From GCA-2720975 sp964467985 (GTDB taxonomy: Bacteria; Planctomycetota; UBA1135; GCA-002686595), in the NCBI GenBank assembly GCA_964467985.1, contig CAYXTP010000003.1:248001-312000 (forward strand): 64,000 bases of DNA, written 5' to 3'. Shown here one piece after another: positions 7,748 through 16,181 of this stretch (its first letter is position 1; the number at the start of each line of letters is the position of its first letter). The translations under genes were made by a program, and so were the position numbers. The notes beneath the pieces are model-generated. The model had not been told where the DNA came from, did not search any database, and saw only the letters and a program-made list of their open reading frames with translations.

Positions 7748-10333
7748 ATGATCCAACTTGCAGCCCTCCTCGCATTGTGCGCGTCCACACCGGCTCAGGA
7801 ACCCAGCGGAGTGCAAGTGACCCAGGACGGGACTCAGCAGCGCATCGTGATCGGAGGAGCCGTCGTACACCAAAGCGAGCGGACCATCCTCAATGCTCGC
7901 TTGATCGATCTGCGGCAGGGGCCAGGGGGCAGCCCTCTTGCGCGTGAGCGAGGCGTGCTGCTCTGGGATGAGACCTCATTCGGCCAAAGAGGACAGTCGG
8001 ACCCTCTCCCCCACTATCGAGTCCAGCTCACAGGCGGCGATTGGTCGCGCGCGCGAGTCGCCGACCAGGAATTGCACACGCTCTGGGCGCGCTTTGATCC
8101 GCTCACGCAGTCACGCCAGGGGCCCCGGCAAGCCTCTCCCTTGGGAGCATCGGGAGACCTGGCAATCGTCCAGTACTCGACGCAACCCTTGGATGCCTAC
8201 CGGCGCGCCGTGCAGGCAGCGGGTGGCGAACTGCTGCGCTTCCTGCCTGGGCACGCCCACATCGTCCGCTTGCCCCGCGCGTCTTGGTCGGAATTGAGGA
8301 GCCTGCCTTTCGTGCGCTGGGTGGGAGCTTACGACCCCCGCATGCGACTGGAACCGGAACTCCTGAACCACGTCATCGCCGGTGAGCCACTGGGCACCGC
8401 AACCTATCTCATTCAGCTCACGCAGCGAGACGCGGACACGCGCCAGTCGACAGCCGCGCGTCTACGCCTTGAGGGCGCAGAGCTGCACAGCAGCGCGCGG
8501 GAAGGCTGGATGCTCAAGGCGACAGTGAACGAAGAGCTGCTACGGGAGATTCTGACCTGGGATAGCGTCTTGTACGTCGACCGCTGGCAAGAGGCTCGCA
8601 GCTACATGGACAAGGTGCGCGTCGATGGCGGCGCCGACATGCTGGAATCGGTCACGGGCTTCACGGGCCAAGGGGTCGCCGGTGAAGTGCTCGACTCCGG
8701 CCTCCTGAATACGCACCAGGACTTCCAATCCAACCCGCCCTTGTTGCACAACGGCAACAGCTCGAGCAAGTCCCATGGCACGGCGGTGGCAGGCATCGTG
8801 TTCGGCGACGGCAAGGGCAGCTCAAATGCGCGCGGCCTGCTTCCAGATGGGACCCACGTGTTTGGGACGTTCAGCAACATGGGCAATCGCTACACGCATA
8901 CAAAGGAACTGCTCAGCCCGCCCTACGAGTGCGTATTCCAAACCAACTCCTGGGGCTGGGGCTACAGCAACAACTACACCAACCAGACGATGACTCTGGA
9001 CGACGTGGCCTTCTTGCATGACATCGTGATCTGCCAGGCCCAGGGCAATAGTGGCAACAGCCAGTCGGAGCAGCTCTCCTGGGCCAAGAATGTGATCTCC
9101 GTGGGAGGCATCCTTCACCTCAACACCCAGACGCTCAGCGACGACTTCCACAATGGAGTCGGCGGAAGCCACGGCCCCGCGCCGGACGGCCGCATCAAGC
9201 CGGACCTTAGCTACTGGTACGACTCGATCCGGACCACAGCCAGTTCGGGGGGCTACGACAGCAACTTCGGAGGAACCAGCGCGGCCACACCGGAAACGGC
9301 AGGCTACGTGGGCTTGATGCACCAGATGTGGCACCAGGACCTGTTCGGGACCAGCCCCGGCGCGTCGACTGTATTTGCCAGCGCGCCCAAGGCTTCGACA
9401 GCCAGGGCCATGATGATCAACACGGCCGAGCAATACGCATTCAGTTCTGGGAGCGACCTACGCCGTGTGCGACAGGGCTGGGGTCGACCGAATGTGCAGC
9501 GCATGCACGATCTACGCGACGAGTTTTTTGTCGTGGACGAAACCGACGTGCTGCAGAACTTGGACACCATCGTGTACTCGGTCAACGTGGCTGTCGGTAC
9601 TCCGGAGCTGCGCGCAACGCTGGTCTACTTGGACCCCGCGGGCACGACGTCCTCGAGCCAGCACCGCATCAATGATCTCTCCGTGCGCCTGACATCCCCC
9701 AGTGGCGTGAAGTACTGGGGCAACAAAGGCATGAAGACGGGCATGTTCACCAGCTCCGGAGGCAGTTCCAATACCAAGGACACGGTGGAGAACGTCTGGC
9801 TTTCCCAACCCGAGTCGGGAACCTGGCAGGTCAAGGTTTTCGCGGATGAAGTCAACCAGGACTCCCACTTGGAAACTTCGGCCATGGACGCGGACTTCGC
9901 CCTGGTGGTCTCGGGGGTCACAGCCAATACCTGCCCAGACCCGATCCCCTACTGCAGCACCAGTGCGAACTCGGCCGGTTCGGGGGCGTTGATGGGCTTC
10001 ACGGGCAGTGCTTCGCTAGCCGCCAACAACCTGACACTCACCACAGCCGGCGTGCCGGCAAACACCTTCGGTCTGTACCTCTACGGCCCGACCCAAGCCA
10101 ATCAACCCGCTGGTAACGGCACACTCTGCGTCGGCCAACCGTTTGGCGTTCTCAATGTCGTGCAATCAGACCCGAGCGGCAACACCAGCCTGGTCCTGGA
10201 CTTGGCCAACCTGCCCGCTGGGCCAGTCAACGTAGGAGACACCTTGCATTTCCAGTTGTGGTACCGAGACCGCCAGGGGGGTGGAGTCCAGAACAACCTT
10301 TCCGACGGCTTGCAGGCGATCTTCTGCGACTAG
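7748..10333 (+). CDS. Secreted subtilisin-like serine protease (S8) with C-terminal appendage domain
   Basis: 861 residues from the ATG at 7748, chosen because it begins a signal peptide (MIQLAALLALCASTPAQ). An N-terminal propeptide-like region (to about residue 290) precedes the peptidase domain. Its catalytic triad is Asp316 (VLDSGLL), His343 (SHGTAVAG) and Ser511 (GGTSAATPE). A beta-rich domain like the P-domain of proprotein convertases follows (SVRLTSPSGVKYW, SGTWQVKVFADE). The last about 110 residues (YCSTSANSAGSG to DGLQAIFCD) form the module I associate with secreted planctomycete proteins. The product is likely exported and active outside the cytoplasm. It converges on the stress-protein gene with only 6 bases between. 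Confidence 0.9.
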   Translation: MIQLAALLALCASTPAQEPSGVQVTQDGTQQRIVIGGAVVHQSERTILNARLIDLRQGPGGSPLARERGVLLWDETSFGQRGQSDPLPHYRVQLTGGDWSRARVADQELHTLWARFDPLTQSRQGPRQASPLGASGDLAIVQYSTQPLDAYRRAVQAAGGELLRFLPGHAHIVRLPRASWSELRSLPFVRWVGAYDPRMRLEPELLNHVIAGEPLGTATYLIQLTQRDADTRQSTAARLRLEGAELHSSAREGWMLKATVNEELLREILTWDSVLYVDRWQEARSYMDKVRVDGGADMLESVTGFTGQGVAGEVLDSGLLNTHQDFQSNPPLLHNGNSSSKSHGTAVAGIVFGDGKGSSNARGLLPDGTHVFGTFSNMGNRYTHTKELLSPPYECVFQTNSWGWGYSNNYTNQTMTLDDVAFLHDIVICQAQGNSGNSQSEQLSWAKNVISVGGILHLNTQTLSDDFHNGVGGSHGPAPDGRIKPDLSYWYDSIRTTASSGGYDSNFGGTSAATPETAGYVGLMHQMWHQDLFGTSPGASTVFASAPKASTARAMMINTAEQYAFSSGSDLRRVRQGWGRPNVQRMHDLRDEFFVVDETDVLQNLDTIVYSVNVAVGTPELRATLVYLDPAGTTSSSQHRINDLSVRLTSPSGVKYWGNKGMKTGMFTSSGGSSNTKDTVENVWLSQPESGTWQVKVFADEVNQDSHLETSAMDADFALVVSGVTANTCPDPIPYCSTSANSAGSGALMGFTGSASLAANNLTLTTAGVPANTFGLYLYGPTQANQPAGNGTLCVGQPFGVLNVVQSDPSGNTSLVLDLANLPAGPVNVGDTLHFQLWYRDRQGGGVQNNLSDGLQAIFCD

Positions 10334-10339
10334 TTGGGA

Positions 10340-11230
10340 CTAGATCACCAGGGGGCAGACAAAGTCCAGAGGTTTCATCATCAGGAGTGAGCAGTTCGTG
10401 CGCCCCAACAGGCGCTCTGCTGTGCTTCCGACGAGGAACCCCGGTTCCGCGCCGGTGGAGAGACTGCCCATGACCAAGAGATCGGGGTGTAGGTGTTCGC
10501 CCACTTCACGAATGGCGAGGTAAGGCTCGCGGCGGCTCAGGTGCACGGCCGACTCTCCGTCGAACGGCCCTTCTGAAATGCGCTTGTCAACAGTAGCCGC
10601 CGCCCGCACTTTTTGTTCTTCCAGGGCGGCTTCACGCGCTTCACCCTGCAAATCGGACAGCCCCTCAGGATCAGCAAGGGCATGCACCACGTGCAGGCGC
10701 GCGCCTTGGTGTTCCGCCACCCACGCCGCCAGGTCCACCGCCCGGTCCCCCACCTTGGATAGATCCGTGGCAGCCAAGACCAGCTTGTGGTTCTGATCGT
10801 GTTCCGGGCGCACGGCCCACACGGGGACCGGGCACTTGCGCAAGACCTTGGCGGCCGCCGAGCCCAATCGCCGGCCCTCGGCTGTTGGAGAATCGCGCTT
10901 GCCCATGACCACCATTTGCCCCCGACCGTGTGCGGCGGCCAGGATCAAGGCGCGCCACGGACGCATGGGGGTGACCTCGGAGGTCACATCAAGTCCTCGA
11001 TCCCGACAGCGTTCGACCGCATCCACGAGCCCGGGTGCGTCTCCGACTCCAAGGGCTGATTCGCCCCCGCATCCCTCCTGGCTGTAGTTCGAGTGCATTA
11101 GGTGGAGGCCTGCACTCGCAGCTTCTGCAACCCAGATCGCCTGGTCCAAGGCCCGGTCGCTGCCTAGAGTCAAACCCCCTTCCGGAAGAGTGGTCTGCAA
11201 GCCCACGAGAATGGTGTGCAAGTCCCCCAT
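10340..11230 (-). CDS. Universal stress protein with two UspA domains
   Basis: 296 residues from the ATG at 11230. There are two tandem UspA-like domains. The first runs from about residue 5 to 140 (ILVGLQTTL to VMGKRDSPTAEGRRLGSAAAKVLRKCPVPVW). The second runs from about 150 to 290 (LVLAATDLSKVGDRAVDLAAWVAE to VMGSLSTGAEPG..GSTAERLLGRTNCSLLMMK). The GS-T/A-AxxLL motifs match the ATP-binding type of Usp. Such proteins act in stress survival. It lies 13 bases downstream of pgi on the same strand and is probably co-transcribed with it. Confidence 0.9.
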   Translation of the reverse strand: MGDLHTILVGLQTTLPEGGLTLGSDRALDQAIWVAEAASAGLHLMHSNYSQEGCGGESALGVGDAPGLVDAVERCRDRGLDVTSEVTPMRPWRALILAAAHGRGQMVVMGKRDSPTAEGRRLGSAAAKVLRKCPVPVWAVRPEHDQNHKLVLAATDLSKVGDRAVDLAAWVAEHQGARLHVVHALADPEGLSDLQGEAREAALEEQKVRAAATVDKRISEGPFDGESAVHLSRREPYLAIREVGEHLHPDLLVMGSLSTGAEPGFLVGSTAERLLGRTNCSLLMMKPLDFVCPLVI

Positions 11231-11243
11231 GGTTGGCCAACCC

Positions 11244-12656
11244 CTAGACGCACCTAGGCGCAAGGCCCTGAGCGGCTTGAATTTCCTCACGCCGCCCCTC
11301 AAAACCCTGCCTGCCCATCAACGCGTAGGCTGCGATCTTGCCGGCCTCCACGCCCGGCTGGTCAAAAGCATCCACACCGTAATGCTCTCCCATCACCGCC
11401 ACGGCCAGTTCCATCATGTAGAGGTACTGGCCTACCGTGGCAGCTGTGACCTTGGGGAAACGAATCTCCACGCTGGGCCGACCCGCCTCCGTCAGTGCAA
11501 TGCGCGTGCCTTCGCGCTCGGCCTTGAACAGGTCGTTCAGGGAGCGTCCGCCCAGATAAGCCAGCGCGTCACGATCGGAGTAGGCTGTTGGGATCGTCAC
11601 GGTGTGGTCAAAGGTCTCGACGGAGAGGATGGTGAACCATTTGTCGGGGGGACCCTCGGCATACAGCTGCACCTGGGAGTGCTGATCCGTGACGCCCACC
11701 GCGCGCACTGGAGTCGGCCCTACGAAGACTTCATCGCCTGCTTTGGAGAGCCTCTTGCCGATGGACTCTGCCAGCAGCTGTGCGTACCAGTCGGCCAGAT
11801 CGCGCAGACGCTGAGAGTAGGCGAAGGTCACAGCAATGTTCTTGCCACCCTGCGACTGCATCAGCCACTGGATCGCCGCATAGATCAGGGCCGGGTTCTG
11901 TTCGAAGGGCGCATCCCGGCAGCGTGCATCCATATCCGCCGCGCCCGCAGCCAAGCCGCGAATGTCGATGCCCACCAAGGCTGCTGAAAGCAACCCCACG
12001 GGAGAGAGCACGCTGAATCGACCCCCCACCCCTTCAGGGACGACAAAGGAAGCATAGCCCTCCTCTTCGACGATCGGTCTCAATACGCCCCGCTCGCCGT
12101 CCGTCGTCACGACGATGTGCTGCTTGTGCTCTTCGCGCCCCAAGCTCTCGATCAGCACCTGTTGAAAGATCAAGAACTGCCCCATGGTCTCCGCCGTCGA
12201 GCCGGACTTGGAAATCACATTGAACAGACAAGTCCGAGGATCCACGTGGGCCAGGAACTCACCGATCCAGTCCGGGTCCACGTTGTCGAGCACGTGCAGG
12301 TGAGGCAGTCCCGCGGGGGGGTCCGTGTCGTGATAGGGACTGTTGAGCGCCGTGTGCAAAGCCCTGGGTCCCAAGGCGGAACCGCCGATGCCCAGCACGA
12401 CAACGTTCTCAAATTGCCCGCGCACGGATGCGACGTAGTCGGCGATCTCGTCCAACACGGCGCCCTGATGGGGCAGATCTAACCAACGCAGATCGGTGGT
12501 TCGCCTGGCCTGCACGGCCGACAAGGCATCCATCGAAGCTGCGGCCAGCCCTCGCAGATTCTCTTCGCTCAGGCCGTGCGTCGAGCCGGCGGAATCGGCC
12601 AAGATGTGTGTGTAGTCCAGCTGAATGCGATCCATGCGCGGGTCCTCAAACCCCAT
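11244..12656 (-). CDS. pgi: Glucose-6-phosphate isomerase
   Basis: 470 residues; an alternative ATG lies 7 codons inside. It interconverts glucose-6-phosphate and fructose-6-phosphate in glycolysis and gluconeogenesis. Signatures are VLGIGGSALGPRAL, the phosphate-binding SKSGSTAET, and GGRFSVLSPVG. The C-terminal Lys/His region (AVMGEHYGVDAFDQPGVEAGK) corresponds to the PGI signature 2 area. Length and motifs fit the shorter bacterial PGI type (about 450 residues) rather than the 550-residue enterobacterial form. It is first in a two-gene unit with the stress-protein gene and lies 26 bases downstream of the metallopeptidase gene. Confidence 0.95.
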   Translation of the reverse strand: MGFEDPRMDRIQLDYTHILADSAGSTHGLSEENLRGLAAASMDALSAVQARRTTDLRWLDLPHQGAVLDEIADYVASVRGQFENVVVLGIGGSALGPRALHTALNSPYHDTDPPAGLPHLHVLDNVDPDWIGEFLAHVDPRTCLFNVISKSGSTAETMGQFLIFQQVLIESLGREEHKQHIVVTTDGERGVLRPIVEEEGYASFVVPEGVGGRFSVLSPVGLLSAALVGIDIRGLAAGAADMDARCRDAPFEQNPALIYAAIQWLMQSQGGKNIAVTFAYSQRLRDLADWYAQLLAESIGKRLSKAGDEVFVGPTPVRAVGVTDQHSQVQLYAEGPPDKWFTILSVETFDHTVTIPTAYSDRDALAYLGGRSLNDLFKAEREGTRIALTEAGRPSVEIRFPKVTAATVGQYLYMMELAVAVMGEHYGVDAFDQPGVEAGKIAAYALMGRQGFEGRREEIQAAQGLAPRCV

Positions 12657-12682
12657 GTGATGGTCTGGGCAGGTCGGCGTCC

Positions 12683-13363
12683 CTAGTCGCGGGAACGCAG
12701 GATGAGGTAGATCAAGGTAGCAATCGAAGTCAGAGCCGCTGCGACATAGGTCATGGCTGCCGCACGGAGTACCTGCTGCACGCCCTGCTCTTCTTCTTGG
12801 GTCCCCACAATTCCCGTCTCAGCCAACACGAGCTTCGCCCGTCGCGAGGCATCAAACTCAACGGGCAGGGTGACCAATTGAAAGAACACGACCACGCCAA
12901 AGATGAGGATGCCGGCGCTGACGAGCGGCTTGATGCCCGTGAACAGGCCGGCCATAAAAATCCACATCCAAGCGTTCGATCCAATTTGCGTCACCGGCAC
13001 CATGAAGGAACGCAGGCGAAGGGGTGCGTAGGAATGAGCGTCCTGGATGGCGTGCCCGGCTTCGTGCGCAGCCACTGCGATAGCGGAGATCGAACGACCC
13101 CCGTAGACGTCGGGGGACAGCCGCAAGACCGGCCCGCGAGGGTCGTAGTGGTCAGAGAGAAATCCACCGACCTGCTCGATGCGTACAGCCATGCCAGCGG
13201 ATCGGATGACTGCCGCGGCAGCCTCAGCGCCTGTCATACCGGAACGGACACCGACGCGGGAGAAGCGATTGAAGGTGGTCTTGACCCTCGCGCCGGCTCC
13301 CATGGCGATCAGCATGAAGGGCCCGACGATGAGAAAGTAAATCGGATCGAAGAGGTACAGCAT
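12683..13363 (-). CDS. YugP-type membrane zinc metallopeptidase
   Basis: 226 residues from the ATG at 13363; the longer frame adds an unlikely Arg-rich stretch. The N-terminal helix (LFDPIYFLIVGPFMLIAMGAGA) anchors the protein. The zinc site is HEAGH at residues 100-104 within AIAVAAHEAGHAIQDAHSYAPLRLR. Further membrane helices lie near residues 120-160 and at the C-terminus (TYVAAALTSIATLIYLIL). These features, with GVRSGMTGAEAA and ASRRAKLVL, are typical of the YugP/Zn-dependent neutral peptidase 2 family, whose physiological substrate is unknown. It heads a leftward cluster with pgi and usp. Confidence 0.9.
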   Translation of the reverse strand: MLYLFDPIYFLIVGPFMLIAMGAGARVKTTFNRFSRVGVRSGMTGAEAAAAVIRSAGMAVRIEQVGGFLSDHYDPRGPVLRLSPDVYGGRSISAIAVAAHEAGHAIQDAHSYAPLRLRSFMVPVTQIGSNAWMWIFMAGLFTGIKPLVSAGILIFGVVVFFQLVTLPVEFDASRRAKLVLAETGIVGTQEEEQGVQQVLRAAAMTYVAAALTSIATLIYLILRSRD

Positions 13364-13608
13364 GGTCGCAGAGCGGAGGTGGGCGGGACAACGCGAACGG
13401 GCGCCCGCCACAATACCCCCTTGGGCACGGGGTTCCACCCGCGTCGACGGGCGTTGGGGTGGCTTTTCGATGCTGCAAAGGGAGCCTCGATCCGCCCCCA
13501 GCAGGCGTCCAGCACCATTCAGGGCGCTTTCTTGTGCTTCCCCGCTAAAACTTCCGCTAGGGTGAGGGTTAGACCGAACCCGTGGGCCAACGTGAGCCCT
13601 CCCCGCCT

Positions 13609-14082
13609 ATGCCTCCCCCTTCCAACCTGTTGCGGATCGGCGCCTTCGCCGAACTGGCCAATACCAATCTGCGCACCCTGCGCTACTACGAAGAGGTCGG
13701 GCTTCTCTCGCCCGCCCATCGCAGCCAGGGCGGGTTTCGGTACTACCGGCCAACAGACCTGGCCCGCATCCAGTTGATCCAGTTCCTGCAGGACATGGGA
13801 TTGCAACTCGAGGAGATTGGGGAATGGCTCAAGGACATCCCTGCCCGTGGATCGCGCGAAGAGTGGGTGGCCAATCTGAGCAAGATACTGGCGAACCACA
13901 TGCAGCTGATCGAGAATCGCATCGCCAAGCTCGGTGAACTGCGAGAACGGGTGGCCGAGTCCGCAAGCCACCTTGAGGTGTGCAAGGATTGCGATCTGAT
14001 CCCTCGTGAGGAGAACAATTTCTGTCACCCCTGTGGCAGTACCGGGGCTGCCCTACCTGAGTTCCTCAGCGCTATCTTCTAG
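13609..14082 (+). CDS. MerR-family transcriptional regulator with C-terminal Cys4 motif
   Basis: 157 residues from the ATG at 13609 (a GTG at 13582 is possible). The N-terminal winged helix-turn-helix is clear: RIGAFAELANTNLRTLRYYEEVGLLSP, then GGFRYYRPTDLARIQLIQFLQDMG. A dimerisation helix follows (NLSKILANHMQLIENRIAKLGELRERVAE). The effector-binding tail holds four cysteines, CKDC-x10-CHPC, arranged as two CxxC knuckles. This could bind zinc or an iron-sulfur cluster, and it differs from the SoxR C-x2-C-x-C-x5-C arrangement. The gene reads toward the cysteine desulfurase 122 bases downstream, so control of sulfur or Fe-S supply is a reasonable guess. Confidence 0.85.
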   Translation: MPPPSNLLRIGAFAELANTNLRTLRYYEEVGLLSPAHRSQGGFRYYRPTDLARIQLIQFLQDMGLQLEEIGEWLKDIPARGSREEWVANLSKILANHMQLIENRIAKLGELRERVAESASHLEVCKDCDLIPREENNFCHPCGSTGAALPEFLSAIF

Positions 14083-14204
14083 TTCTGGCGCTGCCCCTTC
14101 GGTCAGCTCCGCTGCAGGTTTCGTGAATTGGCCGCCCGAAGGTCCCCATCCGACCGGATAGGGTCTCTTGCAGCTGACGCGTGCCCCCGGCGAGGGCGAA
14201 GCCC

Positions 14205-15353
14205 ATGCAACGCATCTACCTGGACAACAACTCGACGACTCGCCCTGCGGCGGAGGTCGTGAACGCCATGCTCCCGTGGTTGCGCGATCATCACGCCAAC
14301 CCATCGAGTCCTCATCCATCCGGAGAAGCCAGCGCCGACGCCGTCCGTGCTGCTCGGAGCCAGGTGGCAGCACTCATTGGCTCGCAAGCATCCGAAATCA
14401 GCTTCACCTCAGGAGCCAGCGAGAGCATCTCCACAGCCTTTGCATCGGCCCTATCTACAGCTGACGAGAGCCGCACCAAGGTGATCGTTTCGAGCGTCGA
14501 GCACAGCGCGGTGAAGTACAACGCTGAGCGGGCGGCCGAGACAGGGTGGGAAGTCGTCACGATCGGCGTGGACGAGGAAGGCCGCTTGGACCGCGGCGCC
14601 CTACTTTCGGAGTTGGACGAGTCTTGCGCGCTCGTCTCCCTAATCCTCGCCAACAACGAGACGGGTGTCCTCACTGACCTGGAAGGACTGGGCGCCGCTT
14701 GCCGGGCCGCGGGAGCGAGCTTGCACGTGGACGCGGTTCAGGCACCCGGAAAGGTCGACCTGGATGTCGCGGCGCTGGCCTGCGATTTCCTCTCGCTGTC
14801 GGGCCACAAATTCCACGGCCCGGCCGGAATCGGAGTGCTGTTTGTGCGCAGCGGGCACCCGTTCCGCCCACTCATCTTGGGCGGGCCTCAAGAGAGTGAG
14901 CGCCGGGCGGGAACCGAAAACGTAGCCGGAATCGTCGGCCTCGGGTGCGCTTGCCAGATCGCCAAGCAACAGGCGGCAAACCCTGAACTGCTGTCCACGA
15001 TCGAAGGTTTGCGGAATGCGCTCGAGCAACGACTCTTGGCGGCTCTGGGGAACTCCCGTGCCAACGGCGCCGGCGCCCCAAGGGTCCCAGGAACGTCCAA
15101 CGTCTACCTGGGAGGGAGCGAAGCGGCCTTTGTGCTGGCCATGATCGGGCAAGCAGGAGTGGACGCCTCCGCGGGGTCGGCCTGCAACGCCACGAGCACG
15201 GCCCCCTCCCCTGTCCTCATGGCCATGGGCAGGGACGAAGCCGAGGCCTCTGGCTGCTTGCGCTTCTCCCTCTCTGCCCACACCACAAGAGATGAAATCG
15301 AGCGTGCGGCCGAGACTGTGATCGCTGCCGTCGAAGCTCTGGGCGCCCTCTAG
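14205..15353 (+). CDS. Cysteine desulfurase (NifS/IscS family)
   Basis: 382 residues from the ATG at 14205. It is a PLP-dependent enzyme that removes sulfur from L-cysteine to give alanine and an enzyme persulfide for Fe-S clusters and thio-modifications; NifS-like proteins can also act on selenocysteine. Motifs are YLDNNSTTRP at the start, SSVEHSAVKY (His100), LILANNETG, HVDAVQAPGK, the PLP lysine in SLSGHKFHGP (Lys202), RRAGTENV, and the active-site Cys327 in SAGSACNATSTAPSPVL. The ten-residue run after the active-site Cys matches the group I (IscS/NifS) loop. No IscU or other Fe-S scaffold gene is adjacent. Confidence 0.93.
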   Translation: MQRIYLDNNSTTRPAAEVVNAMLPWLRDHHANPSSPHPSGEASADAVRAARSQVAALIGSQASEISFTSGASESISTAFASALSTADESRTKVIVSSVEHSAVKYNAERAAETGWEVVTIGVDEEGRLDRGALLSELDESCALVSLILANNETGVLTDLEGLGAACRAAGASLHVDAVQAPGKVDLDVAALACDFLSLSGHKFHGPAGIGVLFVRSGHPFRPLILGGPQESERRAGTENVAGIVGLGCACQIAKQQAANPELLSTIEGLRNALEQRLLAALGNSRANGAGAPRVPGTSNVYLGGSEAAFVLAMIGQAGVDASAGSACNATSTAPSPVLMAMGRDEAEASGCLRFSLSAHTTRDEIERAAETVIAAVEALGAL

Positions 15354-15486
15354 GCCCCGAGGCGGGTCCAATGGGGGTTCAGCCGAGCCCAACCCGGTCC
15401 AGGGCGGTTCGGGCTACACCTGCCCTAGGTCTCAATCCGATAGTATCCAGAGGGCCCTGCCCCGTCCCCCCCAGCCCGTACCGCCC

Positions 15487-16041
15487 ATGGCCGAGCCTCT
15501 CCGCACCCTCCACACCAAGGTCCGAGGACTCTGGAACCCCGTTCACGCCCTGCTCGAAACCGACGGCAGCCCACTCGGTCGCCTGAAAGTGCGCCGCAAT
15601 CGCTGGGGCCTGGTGGTCGGCGCGCAGTACCTACCCGAAGAGGGCGAAGTGCTGGAATTCAGGCGCGATCCCGGACTCCTGCGAGCCCAATTCTCCGTCT
15701 GGACGGAAGGGGGCGAGTGGCTGGGTTCCTCCCTCCGCTGGCACGTGGGCAGGCGTCAAATCGATGTTTGGACGGGAAGCAAACCCTACCGGGTCGTGCC
15801 CCGTACGGGTTTCGGTCGAGGCTGGCGAGTGATCGCCACGCGAACTGGAGAAGTCGCCACCATCCGCCAGGGCCTGTTGGGCCGTGCAGCCCAGATCGAG
15901 CTGCGGCGCAAGATGGACCCCGAGTTGCTCCTGTTCTGCTACTTCCTCGGCTCCCTCACCTCCAAGGAGTCGTTTTTTCCTTCATGGCTGGACCGAGCCG
16001 TTCCCAGCCCCGTCAAACCGGCCCCCACAGGCCGGGCCTAG
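15487..16041 (+). CDS. LURP-one/tubby-like domain protein
   Basis: 184 residues. The chain is beta-rich and basic with no signal peptide. The segment order (HTKVRGLWNPVHALLETDG, LKVRRNRWGLVVGAQYLPEEGEVLEFRRDPG, WRVIATRTGEVATIRQG, then a helix DPELLLFCYFLGSLTSKESFF) is similar to the LURP-one-related/scramblase-like fold, in which a beta-barrel surrounds a central C-terminal helix. Bacterial members are uncharacterised. The call is tentative and rests on pattern, not on any catalytic motif. Nothing in the neighbours suggests a role. Confidence 0.45.
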   Translation: MAEPLRTLHTKVRGLWNPVHALLETDGSPLGRLKVRRNRWGLVVGAQYLPEEGEVLEFRRDPGLLRAQFSVWTEGGEWLGSSLRWHVGRRQIDVWTGSKPYRVVPRTGFGRGWRVIATRTGEVATIRQGLLGRAAQIELRRKMDPELLLFCYFLGSLTSKESFFPSWLDRAVPSPVKPAPTGRA

Positions 16042-16181
16042 GGCCCTACAAGGCCCGCAGCGCCTCCCAAAATAGTTTTTCGAACACTCCGGAAGAGCCT
16101 CTGTTGCGGCTCGTCCCAATACGCTGAACCCGACCCGTTGGTCGCGCCCAGGCGCGCGCCACCCAGCCACACCCAACAGCC

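Noticed and set aside
11190..11987. 265-codon rightward ORF antisense to pgi
   Set aside because: It lies wholly opposite a clear glucose-6-phosphate isomerase frame and has no family-like motifs. It is a high-GC shadow.
12428..13777. 449-codon rightward ORF across pgi and the YugP-like gene
   Set aside because: It is antisense to two convincingly identified genes and runs through the MerR start region. No motif supports it.
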